Below are positions 33,580 to 40,645 of a DNA stretch of 64,000 nt, piece after piece. The DNA lies in assembly GCF_916618745.1 (NCBI RefSeq), contig NZ_OU745373.1, positions 1,066,001 through 1,130,000 of the forward strand, read 5' to 3'. Position numbers and translations under genes: made by a program. This DNA comes from Cardiobacterium sp. Marseille-Q4385. GTDB taxonomy: Bacteria > Pseudomonadota > Gammaproteobacteria > Cardiobacteriales > Cardiobacteriaceae. The notes below the pieces were generated by a model. The model was not told the DNA's origin, made no database searches, and was given only the letters and a program-made list of their open reading frames with translations. Position 1 is the stretch's first letter, and each line of letters starts with the position of its first letter.

Positions 33580-33771
33580 TTACTCGCCCGCCAGTTCAAT
33601 ATTGAGCTTGCGGGCGATTTCTTTACCGCGCCCGTAAAGGCATTTGCTCTGTCCGTTGAGCACGCGGTACACCTCGGTGCTGGTGCAGCCGTTAGCGCGT
33701 GCCCAGTCGGATACGGTCAGGTTTTGATCGCGAAACCATTGTTTGGCTTCCGCACGGGTTCTCTTTTTCAT
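33580..33771 (-). CDS. BcepMu gp16-like DNA-binding regulator
   Basis: 63 residues from the ATG at 33771, preceded by GGAGAATCC. The helix-turn-helix region LTVSDWARANGCTSTEVYRVL and NGQSKCLYGRGKEIA are the signature of the BcepMu gp16 family, small regulators found in transposable phages. It is the first gene of the minus-strand regulator run. Confidence 0.8.
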   Translation of the reverse strand: MKKRTRAEAKQWFRDQNLTVSDWARANGCTSTEVYRVLNGQSKCLYGRGKEIARKLNIELAGE

Positions 33772-33824
33772 TGGATTCTCCAAATTTTTGTCGGATTTCT
33801 GTCGCTTGTGTCGCGACAGGTGTT

Positions 33825-33853
33825 ATTATACGTGTTGTCAAAATTGTAGTCAA
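33825..33853 (-). promoter_or_regulatory. Promoter and operator of the internal regulator run
   Basis: On the minus strand, TTGACT (33848-33853) and TATAAT (33825-33830) are 17 bp apart, a near-consensus sigma70 promoter. The flanking AT-rich stretch has inverted arms TGTCAAA (33837-33843) and TTTGACA (33869-33875), a likely operator shared with the divergent RHH gene at 33902. Confidence 0.75.
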
Positions 33854-33901
33854 TTTAATATTGTCATATTTGACATATTTTTTAATAACTGGGTGATTTT
33901 T

Positions 33902-34303
33902 ATGGCAAAAACTGAAGACCTAAAACGTACTGTGCTGCGTTTGCCGCACGAGCTATACGACGCCGTCGCCGCGCGTGCGGGAGAGGAAAGAACCGCTGTC
34001 AATACCATGTTAGTCAACTATATCGAGCGGGGGCTAAAAGACGAACAGCTGCAATTTGATCTTGACCAGATGGCTATTGATCAAATGATCGAAAAAGATT
34101 ATGAAATCCCTGATGAAGAAGAAATTCTCGCCCTAGTCAATCGCGACTTGGACGATGCCGAACGCGGGCGGATAGCCAAGCGTGTCCTGCTGGAAGGGCT
34201 GGTCAAGGCTGTAGATGATGTGCAGATGGGGAAAATCTTTGATCTGCTGGTTTTTGCAATTAACGAATACGACCATTCGGCAAATAAAAAAGAAAAGGAA
34301 TAG
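33902..34303 (+). CDS. Divergent Arc-like ribbon-helix-helix regulator
   Basis: 133 residues. The start MAKTEDLKRTVLRLPHELYD and NTMLVNYIERGL form an Arc-type DNA-binding domain, followed by an acidic helical C-terminus. It is one of only two plus-strand genes in the prophage, opposite the regulators at 33771 and below. ATG at 33902 chosen because the domain starts there; the ribosome site is weak. It probably represses its own and the divergent promoter. Confidence 0.78.
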   Translation: MAKTEDLKRTVLRLPHELYDAVAARAGEERTAVNTMLVNYIERGLKDEQLQFDLDQMAIDQMIEKDYEIPDEEEILALVNRDLDDAERGRIAKRVLLEGLVKAVDDVQMGKIFDLLVFAINEYDHSANKKEKE

Positions 34304-34315
34304 GCAACATACCTC

Positions 34316-34813
34316 CTACTTCAACTCCTTTTCGAGCATTGCCCCAAACGGGATCAGTTCATCCAAAAACGCCCCCAGCAATTCGGGGCGTTTTGCTTTT
34401 ATCCAGGCCGCAAATTTTTCCAGCACTTCCAAGGCAACAGCGAGACGCGAGGTTTCCGGCAGCAGTTTTTTGTTGGCACTGATGGCTTTGTTGTAGCTGT
34501 CAGAGAGCGAGGTCAGGAGCGTCACCCGTTCGCTCGCCGGGATGTCTTCACGCGCCAGCGCCTCCATCGTCGCCCTAAATTGCAGGACGAGGTCGGTGAG
34601 CAGCTGGCGCGCGATGTCTTCGAGTTCCGTGCCCGCCATCGTGTGCGCGGCGCGCAGTTTTTCCCAGTTGTCGCCCGCCACCTCCGCCTTGTCTTTCCAG
34701 CGGCGCGCGGTGGCAAAGGACACACCACACTGCCCCGCCGCCACCTCCAGCGAGAGACGCTCAAAGACGTAGAGCCTGCGCAGTTTGTCCTTTGTCGCCT
34801 GATCGTGCGCCAT
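34316..34813 (-). CDS. Terminase small subunit-like, DUF1804 (Mu gp27 position)
   Basis: 165 residues. The N-terminal helix-turn-helix (LSLEVAAGQCGVSFATARRW) and later YNKAISANKKLLPETSRL match DUF1804, found beside the large terminase in Mu-like phages. It probably recognises the packaging end. It is separated from the large subunit by the regulator block, which is unusual as the two are normally adjacent. Confidence 0.82.
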   Translation of the reverse strand: MAHDQATKDKLRRLYVFERLSLEVAAGQCGVSFATARRWKDKAEVAGDNWEKLRAAHTMAGTELEDIARQLLTDLVLQFRATMEALAREDIPASERVTLLTSLSDSYNKAISANKKLLPETSRLAVALEVLEKFAAWIKAKRPELLGAFLDELIPFGAMLEKELK

Positions 34814-34816
34814 GTT

Positions 34817-35047
34817 TTACATCCCGTATTTGCCGCGCAGCAGAGCGATGCCGACGTTGACGATGCCGCCGCCGAGGATGCCACCGGCAAAGCCAACCAC
34901 CGCTGCGCGCCGCGTCTGTGAGCGTTCGAGGGTGTCAATACGGGTGAGCAGGCGCTCGTTTTGCGCACGGATTTCGCGCAGGATCAGCATCATGTCGGCA
35001 AATGTCGGCTCCTGCTGTTTTTTGTCGGTCATGATGATGTTGCTCAT
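34817..35047 (-). CDS. Small membrane protein with coiled coil (Mu gp26 position)
   Basis: 76 residues. A coiled-coil segment (MMLILREIRAQNERLLTRI) is followed by a Gly-rich hydrophobic segment (VVGFAGGILGGGIVNVGIALL). It overlaps the next gene as ATGA. Function unknown; it could be a second holin-like protein or a head protein. Confidence 0.55.
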   Translation of the reverse strand: MSNIIMTDKKQQEPTFADMMLILREIRAQNERLLTRIDTLERSQTRRAAVVGFAGGILGGGIVNVGIALLRGKYGM

Positions 35048-35322
35048 GTTTTGTCTGCCTTGTTGTCGAGTTTGTCGTTAATCCGTTGTGTTTGCCCCTT
35101 GACCTCGTTCAAGAGGTCGTAGAGGCGGTTAAACTGATCTTTGGCGTCATCACGACGCTGGTAGTGCTCACCGATGGTGCGCAGCTCGGTATTGAGCTGG
35201 CGTTCAATACTGTCCATGCGCTGTTTGTCTTCGTCCTGCCGCTTGTCAATGCCGCGCACCCAGTACCAGCCGATGGCGATCAGCAGGCTGATGATGGTGT
35301 TAAACAGCTGTTCTTGCGTCAT
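35044..35322 (-). CDS. Small membrane-anchored coiled-coil protein (Mu gp25 position)
   Basis: 92 residues: one N-terminal hydrophobic segment (LFNTIISLLIAIGWYWV), then a long charged coiled coil. Its place between Rz1 and gp26-like fits DUF2730 (gp25), but identity is weak. Its start overlaps the Rz1-like stop as ATGA. It could be an antiholin or spanin-like protein. Confidence 0.55.
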   Translation of the reverse strand: MTQEQLFNTIISLLIAIGWYWVRGIDKRQDEDKQRMDSIERQLNTELRTIGEHYQRRDDAKDQFNRLYDLLNEVKGQTQRINDKLDNKADKT

Positions 35323-35627
35323 GGCACAACCTTGCCGCCGATGCAGGCAGCACGCCAGGCACGGTTGTGGATGAGGATTTGCCGCTGCGTTTCCATCGTG
35401 TCCTGCCGCGAGGGGTAGATAACGGCGAAACGGTCGCAGGCGCTGTCAATGATGACCGGCGCGCGGCTGGCGCAGCCGGTCAGCAGCAGGGCGAGGAGGA
35501 GGGTTGCATACCCATTCCGGGAATTTGGCTGCGAAGGCGGCGCGGCGAAGACAGTATGTGTAATACGGCGAGACGCGCCAACACACGCAGACGATTTACC
35601 GGGAGGGGTATTAGTCGCGGTAGTCAT
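35319..35627 (-). CDS. Rz1-like outer-membrane lipoprotein with inserted repeat
   Basis: 102 residues from the ATG at 35627 inside the Rz gene, preceded by AGGAGGG. A lipoprotein signal LLLALLLTGCAS with lipidated Cys52 is followed by a short mature part. Normally this signal would be at the N-terminus; here about 35 extra residues precede it, and most of them come from dispersed repeat copy C (35533-35587). Export may be impaired. In Rz/Rz1 pairs the Rz1 gene is nested in or overlaps Rz, as here. Confidence 0.65.
   Translation of the reverse strand: MTTATNTPPGKSSACVGASRRITHTVFAAPPSQPNSRNGYATLLLALLLTGCASRAPVIIDSACDRFAVIYPSRQDTMETQRQILIHNRAWRAACIGGKVVP
35533..35587. repeat. Dispersed palindromic repeat, copy C, inside the prophage
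   Basis: Contains GCGGCGAAGACAGTATGTG and AATACGGCGAGACGCGCC, the same core as copies at 6920 and (inverted) 49655. It overlaps the 5' end of the Rz1-like gene. Confidence 0.7.
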
Positions 35628-35850
35628 CGGCGAGTCCCTCCTGTACGGCGGTGTCATCCATGCGCTGCACATCGGCGGTAATAGCAGCGCGGTCGCGTAC
35701 GGCGGCGAGTTGTGCAGCGGTAGCGGCAAGGCGTTGTTCGCAGTCGGCGAGCTGTGCCTGCACGCGGTGCAGACGCGCCGTCTGCCATTTGAGGCCGCCG
35801 AGTAGCAGGCCGCAGACAGCGGCGGCAGCGAGGATAAGGTTAAGCGTCAT
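35611..35850 (-). CDS. Rz-like inner-membrane spanin
   Basis: 79 residues from the second ATG at 35850, which is five bases from AGGAGG. One N-terminal membrane segment (LNLILAAAAVCGLLLGGL) and a periplasmic coiled coil (QAQLADCEQRLAATAAQL). It would join Rz1 across the periplasm to fuse membranes at lysis. The stop is 16 bp into the Rz1-like gene. Confidence 0.72.
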   Translation of the reverse strand: MTLNLILAAAAVCGLLLGGLKWQTARLHRVQAQLADCEQRLAATAAQLAAVRDRAAITADVQRMDDTAVQEGLADDYRD

Positions 35851-36082
35851 CATTGCCTCCTTTATTGCGCTCGCGGTAGGCGGTTACCGCTCCCTTGCTC
35901 ACGGTCAATCCGCCACAGTAGGCGGCAAACCAGGCGTAGAGGTCGGTGGCGCTGGCGCGGTCAAGGGCTACACTGACAAGCAGGGTGACGGCAAGGACAA
36001 TAAAGCCGCAAAACTGCACCGTCGCGGTGGTTGAAAGCCGTCCGTCGCTGTTGGTGACGAGTTCGAGGACGCGCGGGCTCAT
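35840..36082 (-). CDS. Holin-like membrane protein (DUF2644)
   Basis: 80 residues from the ATG at 36082 (MSPRVLELVTNSDGRLST). Two hydrophobic segments (FCGFIVLAVTLLVSVAL and LYAWFAAYCGGLTV) and a charged C-terminus fit DUF2644, found beside the endolysin in Mu-like prophages. It probably forms the lysis hole or sets lysis timing. Overlaps the amidase stop as ATGA. Confidence 0.75.
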   Translation of the reverse strand: MSPRVLELVTNSDGRLSTTATVQFCGFIVLAVTLLVSVALDRASATDLYAWFAAYCGGLTVSKGAVTAYRERNKGGNDDA

Positions 36083-36609
36083 ACGACCTCCTCTGCGGTG
36101 TGGTCGGGCAGCGGCTGCATCCCTTCTTCCAGCCATTCGGCGACGTCAAAGCCCGGGCAGAGTTTGATCCATTCGTTCGCGGTGATTTTGCCGTCGCCGT
36201 TCAGGTCGGGCGAGAGATCGCGATGGCCGCAGATGATGGCGTCGGGATAGCGGCGGACGCAGTCCTGCACGATTTCCGTGAGCGCTGCCCATTGCGCGCG
36301 GGTAAAGGCGGTGGTGCCGACCATGCAGATGCCGATAGAGCCGGTGTTGTAACCTTTGACATGCGCACCGGTCTCGCCCTCGGCACGGCCGCTCTCCAGC
36401 GTGCCGTCGGTATCGATAATGTAGTGGTAGCCAATCGCCCGTAAATGCGGGTTAAAGGTGTTGATATGCCACGGGCGGCGGGCAAAGCCGCGCCGTGCGT
36501 GCATATCGTCGATACGTTGCGCGGCGGTTTGCCGCTCGTTACCGAGCCGCTTGCCGTTGGGTGTCGCGGCGCAGTGGATGATGATGCGTTTAATGGTGTT
36601 ATCAGCCAT
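36079..36609 (-). CDS. Endolysin, N-acetylmuramoyl-L-alanine amidase
   Basis: 176 residues from the ATG at 36609, of the amidase-2 (T7 lysozyme) fold. Zinc ligands are in IIIHCAATP and ICGHRDLSPD, with Tyr in GYHYIIDTDG. After the last ligand comes DLNGDGKITANEW, an EF-hand-like loop that may bind calcium. It cuts the bond between peptide and muramic acid. Start directly follows the hairpin at 36610-36637, whose 3' arm has AGGGGG as the only ribosome site. Confidence 0.9.
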   Translation of the reverse strand: MADNTIKRIIIHCAATPNGKRLGNERQTAAQRIDDMHARRGFARRPWHINTFNPHLRAIGYHYIIDTDGTLESGRAEGETGAHVKGYNTGSIGICMVGTTAFTRAQWAALTEIVQDCVRRYPDAIICGHRDLSPDLNGDGKITANEWIKLCPGFDVAEWLEEGMQPLPDHTAEEVV

Positions 36610-36637
36610 AAAAAAGCCCCCTGTTTGTTCAGGGGGC
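36610..36637 (-). terminator. Hairpin over the endolysin start
   Basis: Perfect 8-bp stem GCCCCCTG/CAGGGGGC (36616-36637) with a six-base loop, then T6 (36610-36615) directly before the ATG. It looks like an intrinsic terminator after mor, but also hides the ribosome site of the endolysin. Between it and mor (36638-36716) lies a stretch without ORF that could hold the middle promoter. Confidence 0.75.
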
Positions 36638-36716
36638 ATTGTGGAATTCGGAGCGCCGCCGCGCGGTGTGGCGAATGTCAGTGAGGTAGGGTGCGGACTG
36701 CGGTCATGGTAGCACG

Positions 36717-37181
36717 TTACCAAATAATGCGCGTCTGCCTTGACGCGGGAGGGGTCTGATCGACCTCTTTGAGGATGCGCCAGATGTGGCGGTCGGTGAG
36801 GTGGTAGCGGCGCGCAATCTCGCGCACGCTGTCGGCGGCGGTCATGCCGCCGCCAATGGTGTGCCGGTCAAAGGTGGCGCGGATGCGGCGATTGCGCAAT
36901 TCCAGCGTCAGCCCCTCGCATTTGGGTACCCAGAGCTTACCCTGCGCGCCGTAGGCGTGGCAGAGACGGTCTGCCGCCTCCTCACCGATGATTTCAGCGA
37001 GGACGGCGCGGGTGGCTTTACCAGTCACCGTTTTGCCGAGGGCGACTGGAAAGGTGGTGCCGCCGTAGTGGTCAATCAGCATCAGGGTGGCGTCGATACC
37101 GATGACAGTAATCAGCGCCAGCACACTGCCCGGCAGCAGGTGAGCGATGTCCGGATATTCGCTTGCGTCAAATACTGCCAC
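36717..37181 (-). CDS. mor: Mor-family middle transcription activator
   Basis: 154 residues. The C-terminal helix-turn-helix (ADSVREIARRYHLTDRHIWRIL) and the preceding RNRRIRATFD stretch match Mor/C of Mu, dimeric activators of middle and late promoters. It lies between gemA and the lysis cassette as in Mu. Its start overlaps gemA by 14 bp. Confidence 0.88.
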   Translation of the reverse strand: MAVFDASEYPDIAHLLPGSVLALITVIGIDATLMLIDHYGGTTFPVALGKTVTGKATRAVLAEIIGEEAADRLCHAYGAQGKLWVPKCEGLTLELRNRRIRATFDRHTIGGGMTAADSVREIARRYHLTDRHIWRILKEVDQTPPASRQTRIIW

Positions 37182-37599
37182 GGCCTGCCTCCCGCCGTTG
37201 ATAGACGGCCAGCGCCTGCATCAGTTTGTGCAGCTCCGGCGGACGCAGCCATTCGACACGCTCGCGTTCAAACATTCGTTTCGCCATGCCGTGCGCGTAG
37301 GCCCACGGTAGCTGTTTGTTGGCAAGGATGGCACCGATTTTGTCGAGGATGACGCGGTTTTCCGGCGCCACGCGCGGACGAGCGGCGCGGCCGTGCGCCG
37401 GCGTAAAACCGAGGCGGCGCAGGGCGTCAATCACGCCTTTAAGCTCCGGTAGGGTGCAGTCGGCGGCACTGGTTTTGCCGACGGTGCGCGCCAGCAGGGC
37501 GCGGTAGTCGTCCTCCTGCATCATCAGCGCACGGCGCGCGGTGTGGATGACTTTAAGCAGGTTTTTGCGGTGGGCTGCCTGGGCGGGTGTCATGGTCAT
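37168..37599 (-). CDS. gemA: GemA-like regulator, Mu gp16 (DUF1018)
   Basis: 143 residues from the ATG at 37599 (MTMTPAQAAHRKNLLKVIHT). The pattern DDYRALLARTVGKTSAADCT, then WAYAHGMAKRMF and WLRPPELHKLMQAL is the DUF1018 family. In Mu, GemA affects host gene expression and supercoiling. Translation is coupled to the small ORF upstream by ATGA. Confidence 0.85.
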   Translation of the reverse strand: MTMTPAQAAHRKNLLKVIHTARRALMMQEDDYRALLARTVGKTSAADCTLPELKGVIDALRRLGFTPAHGRAARPRVAPENRVILDKIGAILANKQLPWAYAHGMAKRMFERERVEWLRPPELHKLMQALAVYQRREAGRGSI

Positions 37600-37757
37600 G
37601 ATGGGGTCTCCATGTCGTGCAATATGGCTTGCAATTTGTTGATGGCGGCGCGTAGTTCTTGCGGCGTCTTGCGCTCGTTGCGCTTGATGTCCACCGCTGT
37701 TTGCAGCAGGTGGCAGGCTACGGCAGCAATAACCGCAGCAGTCGTATCGCGAGTCAT
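37596..37757 (-). CDS. 53-residue early protein between gemA and its neighbour
   Basis: Starts at ATG 37757, ends in TGA overlapping the gemA ATG; its own start overlaps the stop of the gene upstream. One long amphipathic helix (AAVIAAVACHLLQTAVDIK, then ELRAAINKLQAIL). No family recognised. The double ATGA overlap is good evidence for translation. Confidence 0.65.
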   Translation of the reverse strand: MTRDTTAAVIAAVACHLLQTAVDIKRNERKTPQELRAAINKLQAILHDMETPS

Positions 37758-38116
37758 GTCCGCCCCCAGCGCAGTTTGTCAACGAGCCTTGTCAGCCAGG
37801 CGGCGTTGTCCTGGTGGTCTGCCGCTGTCAGCACCGGTGCCGGCAGTGCCGGTGGTGGGGGCGGCGGCGGCAAGTGGTCAAAAAACTGCGCCGGTGACGG
37901 CCAGCGGCGGCAGGCGGCGCACAGGCCGGCAAAGGCGCGGGCGACACGCACAGCGTCATCCTCGCGCCACGTCCGCTTGTAGCCGAGGGCGTCCAGCCAC
38001 ACGGTGGCAGTGGCTTGCAGGCTGTCGGCAGGCGGCGCGCCTTCGAGGCGCAGAGCGTAGAGGCGCTGGATGCCGTCGATAACGGCGTTATGTATGGCTT
38101 TTGGCAGGGCTGACAT
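37754..38116 (-). CDS. Hypothetical early protein with proline run
   Basis: 120 residues. Helical N-terminal half (IHNAVIDGIQRLYALRLEG, then RTWREDDAVRVARAFAGLCA), the motif RWPSPAQFFDHL and an eight-proline run. This pattern recurs in early regions of transposable phages next to the 38126 gene, but its role is unknown. Confidence 0.62.
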   Translation of the reverse strand: MSALPKAIHNAVIDGIQRLYALRLEGAPPADSLQATATVWLDALGYKRTWREDDAVRVARAFAGLCAACRRWPSPAQFFDHLPPPPPPPALPAPVLTAADHQDNAAWLTRLVDKLRWGRT

Positions 38117-38125
38117 GGGGTGTCC

Positions 38126-38605
38126 TTAGTAGCGTTTCATGTTGGCGAGGGTGGCAAGGCCGCCTCTGGTTTTGCTCGGCGCAGCCTCCATGACCCGCAC
38201 CGTATTGCCACCGCTGCTTACCGCTGCTTCCGGTTGCCAGTTAGCCAGCACGGTGTAGAGGTAGCCGTGGTTTTTCAGTGGGGGCACGAGGCGGCCGCTA
38301 TCGCGCGCCTCCAGCACTTGTTGCAGTGCCCACAGCCACGCTTCCAGTGGTGCGTCGCAGGTTTTGCCACCGCGCTCGATGCGCTGCGCGTCTATACCGG
38401 CTTGCAGTTCGGTGAGCAGTTTCGCGAGACGCGGCATGGAGAGCACTGATTTCTCCGGCCTAAACAGACCGCAGTAGCGGACGAGGAGGCGGGTCAGCTC
38501 GCCGCCGAGGTCAGCGAGCCGGTCCAGGGCGGCGCGCGCGTCATCGTGGGCGATGAGGGCGTCAAGGCTGTTCACCGCGCCACAGCAGGGGCAGCGGATG
38601 TTCAT
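38126..38605 (-). CDS. Zinc-ribbon early protein of transposable phages
   Basis: 159 residues from the ATG at 38605 (MNIRCPCCGAVNSLDALIA). The N-terminal CPCCG suggests a zinc ribbon; then helices with GGELTRLLVRYCGLFRP and LKNHGYLYTVLANW. Proteins like this lie in early regions of transposable phages; function unknown, replication or host takeover plausible. Confidence 0.65.
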   Translation of the reverse strand: MNIRCPCCGAVNSLDALIAHDDARAALDRLADLGGELTRLLVRYCGLFRPEKSVLSMPRLAKLLTELQAGIDAQRIERGGKTCDAPLEAWLWALQQVLEARDSGRLVPPLKNHGYLYTVLANWQPEAAVSSGGNTVRVMEAAPSKTRGGLATLANMKRY

Positions 38606-38799
38606 TGCTGCCCCCTTTTGCCACCCTGTTGCAGCATCAGCAGCAGCGTCAGCCCGCTGATTGCGGTGTTGCCCAGCAGCAGGCCAACCGCCCCCACGGC
38701 CATGTCCTGCCGCAGCATCCCGCCCAGCACCATCACCCCGCCCAGCAGGGCCAGCGTCAGCGCCAGCGCGCATAGTAGGGTCAAGGTACGCCCGTTCAT
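38602..38799 (-). CDS. Small two-helix membrane protein
   Basis: 65 residues: two hydrophobic segments (LLCALALTLALLGGVMVL and AVGAVGLLLGNTAISGLTLLL) and a short basic tail. AAGGA lies eight bases before the ATG at 38799. Both ends overlap neighbours as ATGA. An early phage membrane protein could exclude other phages, but nothing in the sequence proves it. Confidence 0.62.
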   Translation of the reverse strand: MNGRTLTLLCALALTLALLGGVMVLGGMLRQDMAVGAVGLLLGNTAISGLTLLLMLQQGGKRGQQ

Positions 38800-38960
38800 G
38801 CTTGCCATCCTTTGAGCTGGGCGAGCAGCAGGTAATCGCTGTGCGAGAGCTGCACCCGCCGCCACCCCTGGCGGATGGTGACGCTGCCGTCGGCGGCGAG
38901 GGTGTAGCGCATCTCGGCGCGGCGGCATAGGCGGCGGAGGAGTGTGTTCAAGATTTTCAT
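38796..38960 (-). CDS. 54-residue basic early protein
   Basis: Starts at ATG 38960 (MKILNTLLRRLCRRAEMRYT) and ends on the ATGA overlap with the membrane protein. Rich in Arg and Leu, with strands YTLAADGSVTIRQGWRRV. No family recognised; the coupled overlap supports it. Confidence 0.6.
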   Translation of the reverse strand: MKILNTLLRRLCRRAEMRYTLAADGSVTIRQGWRRVQLSHSDYLLLAQLKGWQA

Positions 38961-38962
38961 GG

Positions 38963-39142
38963 TTATTGCACCTTCGCATGGTTTTTCATTCTGAGATGTA
39001 GTTGGTCACCCACGATTTCGATTGCCTCAACGTTGTGTCTGAGTACATCCAAATCGTTAATTTCCAGGCCTTTTCGCTGGATGATTTTGATGACGTCATT
39101 CAGGGCATCGTCAAAATCAGGATGATCACGGTTTATAGCCAT
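38963..39142 (-). CDS. 59-residue early protein
   Basis: Starts at ATG 39142, whose last base is shared with the stop of the gene upstream (TGATG), and ends TAA at 38963. Acidic then helical: MAINRDHPDFDDALNDVIKI, with GLEINDLDVLRHNVEAIEI. No family recognised. Its lower GC than the neighbours suggests separate acquisition. Confidence 0.6.
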   Translation of the reverse strand: MAINRDHPDFDDALNDVIKIIQRKGLEINDLDVLRHNVEAIEIVGDQLHLRMKNHAKVQ

Positions 39143-39354
39143 CAGACAGTCGCCTCGTTTTGTAAGTGTTGGGTGATGGTGGCGCGGTCGTCATCGCTCA
39201 GGTAGGGCATGACGTAGTCGCTTTGTAACTGTTGCCATTCGGCAAGCGTCAGTCCCATCGCGTCCACCAGCGTTGTCAGGTTTTCGCCGGCGCGGTGGCG
39301 GCCATAGCCGAGTAGTTGCGCTTCGGCCAGTCCCAGTTGTTGTTCGGCGGTCAT
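39142..39354 (-). CDS. 70-residue early protein
   Basis: MTAEQQLGLAEAQLLGYGRH, then LTTLVDAMGLTLAEWQQLQ: helical, with a possible helix-turn-helix-like segment. It overlaps gam upstream as ATGA. No family recognised. Confidence 0.62.
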   Translation of the reverse strand: MTAEQQLGLAEAQLLGYGRHRAGENLTTLVDAMGLTLAEWQQLQSDYVMPYLSDDDRATITQHLQNEATV

Positions 39355-39872
39355 GGTTGCGTCTCCACTTCAAAGGGGACAATGACAAAGTCTTCTTTGC
39401 CGCGCACGACGGTAATACCGGCGATGGTCGCGGCGATGTCCGGCTCGTTCAGCATCGCTTCTTTGTTGACTTCTTCCTTCTGCCGGATAAAGCGCGCGAG
39501 GCCTAGGGTGCGCAGGTTTTCCAGCACCGATTCGATACCACGCACCGCAATGGATGGCGGACGCTGCCGCCAGCTCACTTCACCGGTAATCAGGTTCGCG
39601 GTTTTGCCGCCGCCGGCAGTAAGTTCGGCGCGATTCGCCTCGCACCACGCCTGGATGCCTTGTTGTAGCGCGGCGGAGCGCTCGGCCAGTGCGTTGAGTG
39701 CCGGTTTGGCCTCGTCGGTGAGCTCGGCGATTTTGTCGTTGAGGTCGTGGGTCAGGCGGGCGTGTTCGCGCTGAGTGTCGCCGAGGGCTTTGATCCAGCT
39801 CTGGGTTTCCTCGCGGCTTTTCGGGGCTTCGAGGGTCGCGGCTTTGAGACGTTTGTTGCTGGGTTTTGCCAT
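39351..39872 (-). CDS. gam: Host-nuclease inhibitor Gam
   Basis: 173 residues of the Mu Gam family, a Ku-like dimer that binds linear DNA ends and shields them from exonucleases. Typical are the coiled-coil first half (WIKALGDTQREHARLTHDLN) and the core GEVSWRQRPPSIAVRG, with NLRTLGLARFIRQKEEVNKE and ITVVRGKEDFVIVPFE. It lies among early genes as in Mu. Confidence 0.93.
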   Translation of the reverse strand: MAKPSNKRLKAATLEAPKSREETQSWIKALGDTQREHARLTHDLNDKIAELTDEAKPALNALAERSAALQQGIQAWCEANRAELTAGGGKTANLITGEVSWRQRPPSIAVRGIESVLENLRTLGLARFIRQKEEVNKEAMLNEPDIAATIAGITVVRGKEDFVIVPFEVETQP

Positions 39873-39897
39873 GTCGGGTTCCTGTTTTAAGGTGGGT

Positions 39898-40413
39898 TTA
39901 AGGGTTGGTTAAGGGCAAATCGGCCTGCGCCGCACGGCGCTCGGCCAGATACTGTTGCAGGGCGCGGTTTTCTGCGCGCAGCCAGTCGAGGTGCCGGCGG
40001 GCAAGGGTGTCGATACTGTCGTCGGCGGTCATGTCGGCATAGCGGCTGGTTTTTGTGGTCACAAGAGCTTTGTCGTAGTCGTTGCCGTAGTAAAAGAGAC
40101 TGTAAACGCTGCTCACGCCAATGTTCATCGCCGCATGGGCACGGTCGGCAAAAGTCAGGGCAATCTCCACGGCGCCCCCTTGCCACTTCTCCGCATTGCG
40201 GACGAATTCAATTCGGGGCTCATCGCCGCAAATGTCCTGCGCGATTTGCAGCGCACACGTCATGCGGTTTTGGATGTCGGCCAGCATGGCGTTGAGTCTG
40301 TCCGCGAGGGGGCGCAAGTCTTCGTGGTAGAGGATAAGCGGGTCGTAATCGCGTTCCCGTACCGCACGGCGGAAGCCTGCCCACAGTTGTTTTTCGGCGT
40401 CTGCGCGGTTCAT
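39898..40413 (-). CDS. Hypothetical early phage protein
   Basis: 171 residues from the ATG at 40413, preceded by GAGGAGG (MNRADAEKQLWAGFRRAVRE). Helical ends around a central part with YSLFYYGNDYDKALVTTK. No family recognised. A longer in-frame start at 40653 would overlap two genes and is unlikely. Overlaps the gene upstream as ATGA. Confidence 0.65.
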   Translation of the reverse strand: MNRADAEKQLWAGFRRAVRERDYDPLILYHEDLRPLADRLNAMLADIQNRMTCALQIAQDICGDEPRIEFVRNAEKWQGGAVEIALTFADRAHAAMNIGVSSVYSLFYYGNDYDKALVTTKTSRYADMTADDSIDTLARRHLDWLRAENRALQQYLAERRAAQADLPLTNP

Positions 40414-40625
40414 GCGGCCTCCTCGTTGTCGTCTTCCCAAAAACTGTCCATCTCCCAATCTTCGTCCGCACCTTCCGGGGCGATGATTTTTAGTGAGAGT
40501 TCGGCGTCTTTGCCGCTGCCTGTTGATAGGACGGGGGCGAGGCGGGTTATGCCTTGTGCCTCCATCACTGCGGCCAGTTCCAGTGAGGCGTTTATCCACG
40601 CCTGCATGGCTTGTTCTAGGTCCAT
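40410..40625 (-). CDS. Small acidic early protein
   Basis: 71 residues; helical N-terminus (MDLEQAMQAWINASLELAAV) and a very acidic end (DEDWEMDSFWEDDNEEAA). Acidic tails like this can mimic DNA, but no family is recognised. It follows gene B. Confidence 0.6.
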   Translation of the reverse strand: MDLEQAMQAWINASLELAAVMEAQGITRLAPVLSTGSGKDAELSLKIIAPEGADEDWEMDSFWEDDNEEAA

Positions 40626-40645
40626 GTTTTTCTCCCGTTCGTTGG

